NCBI GenBank assembly: GCA_000711775.1
Contig: ARYC01000056.1
Span: 186,001-250,000, forward strand
Direction of reading: 5' to 3'
Length of the DNA stretch: 64,000 bases
Source of the DNA: Oxytricha trifallax
Taxonomy: Eukaryota > Ciliophora > Spirotrichea > Sporadotrichida > Oxytrichidae
A model generated the notes under the pieces. It was not told the origin of the DNA, made no database searches, and was given only the letters and a program-made list of their open reading frames with translations. This document shows positions 11,449-20,542 of the stretch, in pieces. The stretch's first letter is position 1; each line of letters opens with the position of its first letter. The translations under genes were made by a program, and so were the position numbers.

Positions 11449-12790
11449 TCACTGACAGTTGTTTAAGAACGCGATTTCATCTTTAAGGTGCATGATATGT
11501 CTTGGGTAGTCTGCTTCAATCATGCCTAAGAGTTCATTAGCAACATCTTTGATAGTGATCTTGCCAGACCAGAGTTGTTGCACTTAGCCATAGCCTCTGA
11601 ATTGATTTCCATACGCTGGAGCTGCCTTCTCTTCATCAGAAAGAAATTCGTCTTTACAAACCTTCAGAATCAATTTATTTTGACCTGGCTTTAGCACTAA
11701 GTAGAGAATGAATGCAATTGGTTTATTTAAATATTCTTTGAACTGGTGAATTGATTTGTCGTCTCTGGCTGCTTGCTGCACTTCCTTGGAAACTACACTA
11801 AAGCCACTCCAAGGTTTGAAGAGTCGATCCTTTTTGAAAGCATAATCTAATCCAGCAATCAACACTTTCATATTGAAGGAAGTTGGCCCAACTAGATATC
11901 TCATTATGTTTTGATGAGGAGCGAATATGCCTCTCTGCATTAGTTCAAGATTTGCAATACATACTCCTATAGCTATTCTTAGTCTGTAAACATGCTTGAG
12001 CTTTGATGCGTTCATCAGGAATTTGTCAAGAGGAAAGAATTTCTAGTTTATTCGGAAGCTTTAAATGAACAAACTTTCATCACTGTCAAAGAAAAGATTC
12101 TGGCAAGGCAGAATGAACTTTGCGTCTCTATGGTCTTTTAATAAGTTGAATTCGTGATTTGCTCTATTCTTAGCGTGCTGCCTAAATAAAGTTTCAGCCA
12201 ACTGTATGATTAACCGTTTTGCATATCCTTCATTTGGAAGACTATCTCTTTGGTTGTTTGCACATACATTATCTAGATATTTTCAAAGCCCAAGAAGTTT
12301 AAGTACTTTGCAAGAGTCTTCACGTAATCATCTTCATCGTCTTTAAATGATAAGATACCTTGTTATATGATTTGGTTCATTTAGTTGTAATACTGAAAGT
12401 AGGAAGCGGTACTATTATTATTCAGCAGGTCTTAGCGCGCAACACCAATATAACTCAAGTTCGACTCAGAGTTTAGTCTTAAATTTAAAACTTTTGCTTT
12501 ATCAATCCAAGGTTCAGAATTTAACTTTGCTGATTGCGATCCATGGTCTTGCTTGCTATTCTTTGCTGACTGTACCTTCTGTGGTGTTATCACACAATCA
12601 ATTTCTGAATGAATGCCAAAGTCGACGTTCATCTTCATCTTCACTGGTGCTATTCGATTCTGCTTAGGAATGCCTTTACTGATTTTCCATATTAATTTGT
12701 GAACTCATACTTTCACTTTCTGAATCGACTGAGTCTTCTTAAATTGATCTTTTAGGTATACTTGTAGAGATAAAGTCGCTCTAGTTATCG
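11449..12790 (-). pseudogene. Unknown protein gene with frameshifts
   Basis: On the minus strand a long coding region runs from an acidic Ser/Glu-rich N-terminus (ESNSTSEDEDE, near 12650) through WIDKAKVLNLRLNSES, LAKYLNFLGFENI, LPCQNLFFDSDESLF and LKHVYRLRIAIGVCIANLEL to TGA 11449-11451. The frame must change near 12630 and again near 12235, where one base is missing after IVFQ in an A run; the correct continuation is NEGYAKRLIIQLAET. Each part is clearly protein-like, so this is a recently broken gene or carries assembly indels. No family recognised. Its place between repeats and a TBE element suggests a germline-limited or mobile-element gene. Confidence 0.5.
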
Positions 12791-12889
12791 CTCTCCTCAC
12801 TCTGATCCCTCTCAGCTACAAATTTCTTCAACTTTCTCTTAGCCTATAACTTGTGACTTTTCGCTTTTTAGATAGGTTATTATGTTATT

Positions 12890-13050
12890 ATTCTTGGTTT
12901 ATTTTATGCATAATGTACAGCGGTGATTATGAAATCTATGATGATTCTAACGAATCGAGTCTAATCAAAGTGAGGACCCCATGAGTTTCTGACAATCCAG
13001 TAATTAGTTCCATTCTCAACACCATAACCAACGATTGAGATATCGAGGAG
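12890..13050 (-). CDS. Papain-family cysteine peptidase, C-terminal fragment
   Basis: Minus-strand frame with [23 protein letters not shown], here in two parts: [12 protein letters not shown] and [11 protein letters not shown]. The second holds the Asn-Ser-Trp-Gly motif of C1A peptidases; Asn is the catalytic-triad Asn. The pattern is closest to cathepsin X/Z (SIAGWGVENG...YWIVRNSWG). The catalytic His expected just before this piece is missing: the coding region begins abruptly about 15 bases from the TBE end at 13063. It is best read as a single gene segment (MDS) whose neighbours lie elsewhere, or a relic. No Cys-active-site segment is found in the window. Confidence 0.6.
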
Positions 13051-13062
13051 TATGTATCAATC

Positions 13063-13143
13063 ATTCAAAACCCCAAAACCCCTTAATGAGGTTTATAAGT
13101 GCTTTGATTTGTAGGGAATTTGTTAGGGGTTGGGGTTATTAAT
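13063..13143 (+). repeat. TBE left inverted terminal repeat
   Basis: Starts ATTCAAAACCCCAAAACCCC and runs to GGGGTTATTAAT. It is the reverse complement of 17056-17136 with one mismatch (GGGGTTGG versus GGGATTGG). Confidence 0.95.
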
Positions 13144-13184
13144 AGGTTTTAATTTGAAATTTATAGGAAATGTATTTAATTTAA

Positions 13185-14462
13185 TCACTCAAAATGCACT
13201 TTTGGATCATGTGGGAGAGGTCTGAAGTTTATCTTACTTAACCACAACTCTATCTGCTCTATTGATATGTCTGATCTTGAGTTTGGTTTAATTATTATTG
13301 ACTCTGCCATTTGTTTCATTGATTGATATACTCTTGTTTTGTCAATAAATTGCTTTATTCTTTGTTTAGCATCCTTCTCGCATCTTGTAGAGTAGTATTC
13401 ATTGCGAGGCATATCGCACTCTATTATTATTGCTGCTAAAGCCCACACATCCCACTAAAAGTCTCCATCTCTCCAGTCTTCTCTTTCTGGATAGTACCCT
13501 TGCGTTCCCGTTACAGTTCCAGGCCTTGATACTTCCACTCTTTAGGCTCTGTTGAAATCGATTATTGCTACTATTACAGGTGAGAAGTTTATCATTATAT
13601 TTTCTGGCTTCAAATCTCTGTGAACAAACCCTAACTTATGAAGCTCTTTAATACCTTATACGGTCTGAGTTCCTATTTATCCAAGTTACTTATGATTCCT
13701 TTGATCAGTTATGAAATCTCTAAGGGTCATTTCATAGAGTGGAAGTCTGAAAGCAACATGATCCTTGGCAAGGAGAACAGCATCTAGCTTGATTAAGTAA
13801 CTACACTCTTTAAATTTTGCTTGAGTGAGAACTTGATACTCATTGGTAAACTCCATCTAATATTTATCATCACTTAAGAGATAGTTGAAGGGATACACCT
13901 TGTATGCGTATTGATGATCATTGATAACTTTCTTATCAAAGGAGTCTTCTAATATTAGGTAGCTTTAAAGAGAAGTATCTAGGTCAATTTAAGCAAGAAC
14001 CGGTATTTTCTTGTATTGAATCTTGATCATAATTTTTGTTATTTCAGAGGTCAGTTGGTTGCGTGCCTTCCTAATGTACTCTAACTCTCTTGCTTATTCA
14101 GGCACTACGACCTTAGAATATTCCCTCGCTTTTCTTTTGTTGAGAAGCTTCAGCTCAACTTCATGATTCTCAACTTCTATATCTTTCTTGTGAGCTTTTA
14201 ATAGATGCTTCTTCAAGTCTCTTGTATGAGAGTATTGCTTATGGCACTCAAAGCAGTCATACTTTCCATCTATTTTATCATGCTTTAAGTATACAGTGGG
14301 CTTGGCTTCTCTATGCTCTTTCTTATGTCTGTACCAGCTTGATTTATGAGCAAAATCTCTCTCACATAGCTCACAAAAATAGACTTCAGCTTCTTCAGTT
14401 TGTATAGGAATTTCATTAATACCTTTCTCCTCCTCTCTGACTCCCACACACTTATTTGCCAT
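13185..14462 (-). CDS. TBE zinc-finger/protein-kinase-like protein, 425 aa, intact
   Basis: Uninterrupted from ATG 14462 (MANKCVGVREEEKG) to TGA 13185-13187, with several in-frame TAA/TAG read as Gln. Two C2H2 fingers lie at about residues 30-50 and 63-85 (CELCERDF..., CFECHKQY...). A kinase-like domain follows with catalytic loop HRDLKPENIM, DFN in place of DFG, and GTQGYYPERED. The same protein family is at 2-1234, with matching fingers and kinase motifs, which supports the reading. Unlike the other two genes of this element it has no frameshift. The DFN change predicts altered or absent metal-dependent catalysis, though the HRD loop is complete. Function in transposition is unknown. Confidence 0.9.
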
Positions 14463-15192
14463 TTATTTTCTATTATTAATTTCTATTTTAATAACAGAGA
14501 ACTCAAGTGATAGCTCTGATAGTTCCTTATAAGAGTTCATCTCACAGCTATCACACTTTTTATTGACGCCAAAGGTAAGTCTCATTTAGTTTGATGAAGT
14601 GCTGTTGTTTTTCTTAATGTTAGCGCTCATATTTAAATTTGAATTTAAAATTATAAAACTGCCTCTATAACTGAGAGCTTATATGAGAGCTTTGCAAGCC
14701 TACAAGTTTCAAGGAAGTCTTAGAGTATGAGAGAAGAATTATGAGTGTTAAGAGACGATCCAGTTCTACATATGGGTGAGGAAGTAACCATTTTTACTTT
14801 CAATAATAAAGTGATTATAGTACGTACCGATTTAGGAGGTGCACCTAATTAAGTACGTACTGCTTTAGGAGGTATTTTGTGATTCTATGATTAAAATTAG
14901 GGTGCTCCTAATTAAGTACTAGCTTTAATTAATGCTCCTAATTAAGTACTAGCATTTTAGGAGCTGCTCCTAATTAAGTACGTACCAATTTAAATTTAAA
15001 AATATGAACTATAAAAGTAGAAATTGATATCAATCTCTCAAGTTTGAAACCAGTTCTCAAAACCTTCTCCATATCCTTCTTAGAGGTTGACCTCCTATAG
15101 GATGCCCATATTAAATAGTAAGTTTTACAGAGGTATATAATTGAAATCAATAAACTTAAATTTGAATATCATTTCTTAGATCTGTAAACAAG
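14463..15192. other. TBE internal intergenic region between divergent genes
   Basis: Lies between the start of the minus-strand kinase gene and the start of the plus-strand 22-kDa-type ORF, so it should hold both promoters. No TATA box can be singled out in the AT-rich sequence. It contains the GTACGTAC repeat cluster listed separately. Confidence 0.5.
14815..14992. repeat. TBE internal repeat cluster (CTAATTAAGTACGTAC / TTTAGGAG)
   Basis: At least five copies of (G/C)CTCCTAATTAAGTAC or its variant, alternating with TTTAGGAGGT, within 180 bases; several contain the palindrome GTACGTAC. Copies are in the same orientation, spaced 25-50 bases. The site between two divergent transposon genes suggests a protein-binding or replication-related region, but this is inference. 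Confidence 0.7.
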
Positions 15193-15979
15193 ATGGAGTC
15201 AATGAATGATGTAATGAAAAGAGTGCAAGTTCAAGAATTGATTCAGGGATTTAGAAGCAAGGAGGATTTGCACCGCTACCTGGTGCAGCAAGGTAATGAA
15301 CTCATAGTAACTCATCTTGATTATGTAGTTGGTTTGTTCTTGCCAACGATTGAAGGTACCAAAATTTCATTTCTAAGGGCGATACTCTGCGAAGAGAAGA
15401 AAGCATTGAAAACTTAAGATGTAAGTTTTCAGAGATTCCAAACTATCCAGAAATCTCAGTGACTAACTGATATGATGATGCTATGAATGACCCAGAGGTT
15501 TCGCTGTACCTGCCTACTAAGAAGCAGTTGTCAAATAAACTGCCTGAAAGAAACTATTTCTTTGGCATTCTAGCAACAATTAAAGGTGATTACTTGAAAG
15601 AAATTATTCAAGAATCTCATAAGAAAAGGTACAGCATCTCTTCAGAAGATAAGGACAAACAAGGGATCAAGATAAGTGAGAGCCGGCTATCAGAGCTGCA
15701 GAAGCACCCTTATATTTCAAATAAGATTTATAGCTTAACTCTTTAGAAAAATCTGGTACTGGCATCTTCTTGATGAAGGAATAGAGCAAGCTTCACAGAG
15801 AGCGAAAGTCGCAGACAAAGTATGAAGTCAGCAAGAGACTTTATTCAAATATTCAGCCACCAGAGTCAATGAACATAGATGCTGGAGCTGGCAGTAAGAG
15901 AAGAAACTTAGGTGGAGGGAAGTAAGAAATAGAAGAAAAGAAAGAGAAGCCAGCTCCCTCTAAAGAATTTTAAATGTGA
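15193..15979 (+). pseudogene. TBE 22-kDa-type ORF, frameshifted
   Basis: Begins ATG 15193 (MESMNDVMKRVQVQELIQGF) and is clearly coding to about 15415. The protein-like sequence then moves between frames: about 15420-15465, from 15483 (MNDPEVSLYLPTKKQL), and again after an A5 run near 15752, finishing with IDAGAGSKRRNLGGGKQ and a Lys/Glu-rich tail to TGA 15977-15979. At least three frame changes are needed, so this copy is not functional unless the assembly has indels. The position and size fit the third TBE ORF; its function is unknown. Confidence 0.75.
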
Positions 15980-15988
15980 CTTATATAT

Positions 15989-17053
15989 TCATTAACTTAA
16001 CTACAAAGCTTATTTATATACATTCACTCTCACTTCTTTAGCACACTTTTAAGCCAACTAATTATCTACTCTCTTCGCTGAGCTTTTAATAAAGTCTACT
16101 GTATCGATAGGTAGGTCATGCATCAAGTGGTAGAGCAGCAGCTTCTTGTAATGGCCTTTTAATATACCCCAGTAGAACTAAATTCCATTAAACTTTGGAC
16201 TGTAAGGTACGTTGAACACTGATGTTATTCTAAGTTGTTCATAACTCTTCCTTGTTTCTTTAGTCTTATGAACAGAAAGATTATCAACAAACAGTATTAT
16301 CTCTTATTCAGGGTACTTCTCTCTCAGCTGTTCTTAGAACTTTATATACTGCTCTGTCTTAATAGAGCGAGGATGAATAACATAAGTTTCTAAACCAGTA
16401 TCTTCACAAATTCCTCCAAGAATTGCCATCGTTTATACCTTGACTTTCTAGTCATATACTTCTATATTACTATGCCTCTTACACCAAGACTTCTAGATGA
16501 AAGTGTTGAAGGTAAACACAGCTTCGTCTGCATGTATAAACTTAATATTATTCTATTAGGCTCTCTGCATTTAATTATAAATATAATTTAAGTTGTTGTT
16601 GTAAAATGGCAGAGTGAAATAAATTACTCTTTTGATACGATTCACACCTTTGTAGGAGATACCATTTCGTTTATAAATGTTTGCAACAGACTATGCAGAG
16701 ATCTTCAACTCAGGGAACTGGCGATGAAACATAATAGCTCGTTAGTCGAGAGAAAGTGAGCCCAATACTTCAAAGTTTTTTCATTAATAAGATAGTCAAT
16801 ATGCTTCTATAGAAACTTAGACTTCCTCTTAGGCTAAGAATTCAGCTATTATTGCTTTAATTACACAGCTTTCAAGCAGTGAAAACGAACAGTTGAGGGA
16901 CTACACTTTAAGAGCAGTGCAATAGACTTATAGTTCAGTACTGGTTTAAGTTATTCACTAAACATATCACATCCATAACGCAGTTTAAACACTAAATCTA
17001 TATACTCTTCATCATAAATAGACCCCAAAAGCTTGTAATTTAAGTCTCGCATT
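15989..17053 (-). pseudogene. TBE DDE transposase, frameshifted and catalytic Glu replaced
   Basis: From ATG 17053 (MRDLNYKLLGSIYDEEYIDL) to TGA 15989-15991. It has an N-terminal helix-turn-helix-type region and a catalytic core with FIHADEAVF (first Asp), ILFVDNLSVHK (second Asp) and YSPKFNGIQFYWGILK. In this family the last motif normally carries Glu (NPIE/NGIE); here the codon is TAG, read as Gln, one base away from GAG. There is also a -1 frameshift: the T6 run at 16776-16781 needs a seventh T to join ...LINEK to the downstream frame (LGSLSLDQRAIMFH). Both changes predict an inactive copy. Confidence 0.88.
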
Positions 17054-17055
17054 TA

Positions 17056-17136
17056 ATTAATAACCCCAATCCCTAACAAATTCCCTACAAATCAAAGCAC
17101 TTATAAACCTCATTAAGGGGTTTTGGGGTTTTGAAT
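17056..17136 (-). repeat. TBE right inverted terminal repeat
   Basis: Reverse complement of 13063-13143 with a single mismatch, ending GGGGTTTTGGGGTTTTGAAT. The transposase ATG is 3 bases inside its inner edge. Confidence 0.95.
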
Positions 17137-18660
17137 GAGTGGATCTCTAGATTGATCTTCTTCCTTAATGAAAGCGCTCTCATCTAAGTGCCATTTGCTG
17201 ATTGAATTTGCATCATCTTATAGATTATCTGAGCTGATCAGTTTTGAGAAACCTCCTTTAATCTATTAATTATTAGGGAAATTACTCACTTCAATAGTGT
17301 GATTCTTTGTAAGTCTTGCGTTTCTAGAAAGTTTATCATGAGCTTTAAGAGATGAAGAAAGCATGGGAGAACTAATTGCTTATTTTTAAAGATCAGGAAC
17401 TTATAGAACGCTCAATCCATGCCTGAGTTAAATTGGTGGTAAAGTCTTGCCAAAAATATTAACAGTATTTCTTGGAGTGGCTCCAGTCTTTAAACCATAT
17501 TCATTCTTCTTTATAATCGGAGACTATAAGGACATCTTTTTAGCTTTAGATGGACTTGTTGGTAAAGCAAACTGATCATAAATAGTATCGATTCTCTAAA
17601 CTAGGCCTACGAACTTCTCATTAGCAATTTAGACTTGCTTGTTATTACTTTATAAATTCATCTTATCAACCAAATGTTAGAAATTAATCCTCTCAGCATA
17701 TTTTCTAGGATCTATTGCTACATCATGCAAAGTATCTCCTCTTAAAGAAGTTGCATTATTTAATAATCTTCCTGTAGATTTATTCTTTAAAAGCAATTTT
17801 CCTTTATGAGTAGACTCTCTTGAAGTTTTAATTTAAGGTAAATCTGGGCCTTTTTCTATATCTTTAATGAGCAAATTCATTTTATCTTAGGCTTTATTCA
17901 TATCAGCTTACTTTTTCAATCCTATTAATTTTCCCTCAATTCCAGAGTTTTATGTTTTATTGGTATTCTCGTATCTAGCACTATTAAAACCTTATTTAGC
18001 GTTATATTGAAACTTATTCTCGGTCAATCCCATACTTTCTAAATGCACTTGAAACTTTTATGGATCCTTAATAGCTTTATACAATGCTTGAACTTACTCT
18101 TTGCTCTTGTTAAAGTAGCTATTTTTATCAAGGAAGTTGTCTAAATTGTAAACTTTATGTTGCTGTCTTGATTTGAAAGCATCTTCATATGCCATTTCAT
18201 TTTTCTTTTTAGTATCTTTATCATCAAGCTTTTTGAATTCATCATCTGCCTTGCCCATTAAAATGTCTTGAAGCTCGTTAGCTGCATTTTTATATAGATC
18301 TTTTCCAAATAATTTGTTAAGTTCTTTGATAAGTAGGAATCTCTATTTTTATTCTTCAAATTTATCAGACTTCATAATGTAATCCTCTAGTTTTTACAGT
18401 TAAGATATTTGAGATGCAGAAATGTCGCTTATATTAGTCGCTTAAGCGTCTTATGTTTTTTATTCTTCTTCTGTGATAAAACCATTTCTTATAAAAAAAA
18501 TCAAATATGTATTAAAATTTCTGCGGTCTTCAGTCTCTTTGGCTTGTCTTATGTCTTACATTCTCTTGGAACTGAATAAAAAGTGCATTAAAGGTAAGTT
18601 TCTCTGCTTATAATAGTAAAAAGTTGGTAGAGACTTTTTAGTCGTAGAGAAAAATCTTAA
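17137..18660 (-). CDS. Unknown Lys/Ser/Gln-rich protein, 3' end interrupted by TBE
   Basis: A continuous minus-strand frame without TGA runs from about 18660 (FSTTKKSLPTFYYYKQRN) to the TBE boundary, with many TAA/TAG codons read as Gln. Contents: a charged helical region (KELNKLFGKDLYKNAANEL), then a long polar region with many Lys, Asn and Ser, such as TSPSKAKKMSLQSPIIKKNE. The frame is still open at the transposon edge and stops only inside the terminal repeat (TGA 17110-17112), so the true C-terminus lies elsewhere. No family recognised. It may continue from the gene upstream (18728-20542), separated by AT-rich DNA that could be an eliminated segment. Confidence 0.6.
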
Positions 18661-18727
18661 AATATCAGCATTATTGATGAAATAGAAATTAATCAAAAAT
18701 AAATATGAGGGTGAAATAATCAATATC

Positions 18728-20542
18728 TCATTTTTAATAGCATGTAATATTATAGATTTTTTATAGCTTAAAAATTAAAAATTAATTATTACGAATGATA
18801 AATTTCTGTTTTTCATTGATTTGTTATTTCAATAATTTACAATTGATATTTTAATAGATATAATTAAACTCAATACATTTAAATTAATTAAAAAAGTAAA
18901 AATTTCTAATAAATTCCACAATAATTCCTTATTAATCATCTTGTTTTTCGAGAATGGGCATCTATGCAACTGATTTGGATTTGTTCATCTTAAATTTGTC
19001 ATTTTTGCTTTAAGTATTTTTGTTATTTGAATCTTCAAATTCATTCAAGAAGCTTAAACTATCATCTGTGTCTTCCATACTTGCGTTTTAATTAGATTAA
19101 TCTTGAGTGATTTTAAACCCTTCAACTTCTTCACTAATGTTTTAGGTACTTTGAAGGTTCTATTTTGCTAAAGTTGTATTCCCTTGCCCTGCGTTTTTCA
19201 CGATGCCTGGAAGAGACATTTTATTCAGTCTCATATGTTTTAATCTTTCTTCGATCTTTTTGAAAACTTCACTCATCATTCTCAATTTCCATTCATTAAA
19301 AAGTTTCTTGTCTGAGCTATCCAATTTCATGGTGTCTTTTATTCTATAGAGATAAACTTTCAGATTTTCGTCTAAAGTGAACTGAAAGTCTAATAACTAA
19401 GAAAATTTTGGATTTTTCTTAAGATATGGGATGATTTAAGCGAGAGAAATGAACACAATTTCCACCATTTATTTGTATATGGCGTTTGTGACATCCTCAG
19501 CATTTTATATCACATGATTTCCTTGAGGATTTTACTAATTTTATTGATACTGTTTAACTGCAAAATGGAATTGAATATATCTGACAAGACCCTTGTAATC
19601 CATAAAACCATTCATATTTCCTTTACAGCCTTGTAACAAAGGTTCAACCTAGAGTAATACTCTTGGCTCATTAAAGATAAAAGCTTCGAATTAAGAATCA
19701 ATAGTGGAGTTTATCCAAACTCCTAAGCAAATTTTCACGACAAATTTCTGTTCAACTTCCGGTTATTAAATCTGAAGCTTTATTATATCTTCGTTTTTCT
19801 TTACTGAGCTGGTTTATTTTTATAGCATTATCTACGGAGTAAATTGTAATACTCTAGGAGAATTTTCATTGCTAGATTGGAAAGATTGCTGCATCTATTA
19901 TGCGATATTTTGGTATTTTAATTGTGATTAGGCGAAGGATTTAGTGAAGTAAAATGGCTTTGAAATGTTTCTGTTTACTCTACAAGGGAAATGCTTTTTG
20001 TAATGATAATAATCGAGTAGCATGTCTTTCGATGTTCTTGGTATGATTTCTATGACATTACCACTTCCCTTGTTAACAACCCAATTACTTACATAATCTT
20101 TATGAAAATTAGCACCGCTTCCATTTTTGCCCCTCCTATTCATGTCATTTTCAAGCTCGATAAAGTATTTGGGTATTGTATATGATTCCAATAGGAAGTT
20201 TCCAATTTTGAAGTTATCAGGCAGCAAGTCTTTAATGGATTGGTAAAGTTTGAAGAATTAGTCTGGGTCAATTAAATGCTCAATCCCTTGAATCTAATTG
20301 ATCATAAGCGCTTTCTCTTGAATCTAAGCACCAGCATGGAAATCATCTAATTAAACCCACAAGAAATCTAATGGTTCAGATATTGCTTAGAGATGTGCTG
20401 TCTCTTTCAACCACGCAGATGTCGATGAATTCTTTTTGAAGGTAACAGTCGCGTGACCCATGATTAATTCATCGATTATGAAACAATCTTTGTAGGTTTT
20501 TATTGTGTATTTTTTCAGTTGGCTTATTATTTACTTCTCCAT
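18728..20542 (-). CDS. Unknown protein, 604 codons
   Basis: Start ATG 20542 (MEKQIISQLKKYTIKTYKDC), uninterrupted to TGA 18728-18730. The N-terminal half is globular-looking (HLQAISEPLDFLWVQLDDFH, GNFLLESYTIPKYFIELEND). The middle has WINSTIDSQFEAFIFNEPRVLL and a Gln/Asn stretch. The C-terminal part is acidic and Ser-rich (ASMEDTDDSLSFLNEFED). The last 60 or so codons are very AT-rich and probably not part of the protein, so the real end is likely near 18930 at a gene-segment boundary. No family recognised. The start lies 73 bases inside the frame of the gene upstream, whose TGA is at 20469. Confidence 0.6.

Larger units (their letters stand above)
13063..17136. mobile_element. Complete TBE transposon (4.07 kb)
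   Basis: Bounded by about 81-bp inverted terminal repeats that differ at one base and have telomere-like tips (CAAAACCCCAAAACCCC and its complement). It carries the three TBE genes: zinc-finger/kinase (minus, 13185-14462, intact), 22-kDa-type ORF (plus, 15193-15979, frameshifted) and DDE transposase (minus, 15989-17053, frameshifted and with a changed catalytic residue). Size and gene set match Oxytricha TBE1-type elements. The bases flanking the two ends do not form an obvious direct repeat, so the target duplication has been lost or the flanks have been rearranged. Confidence 0.92.
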
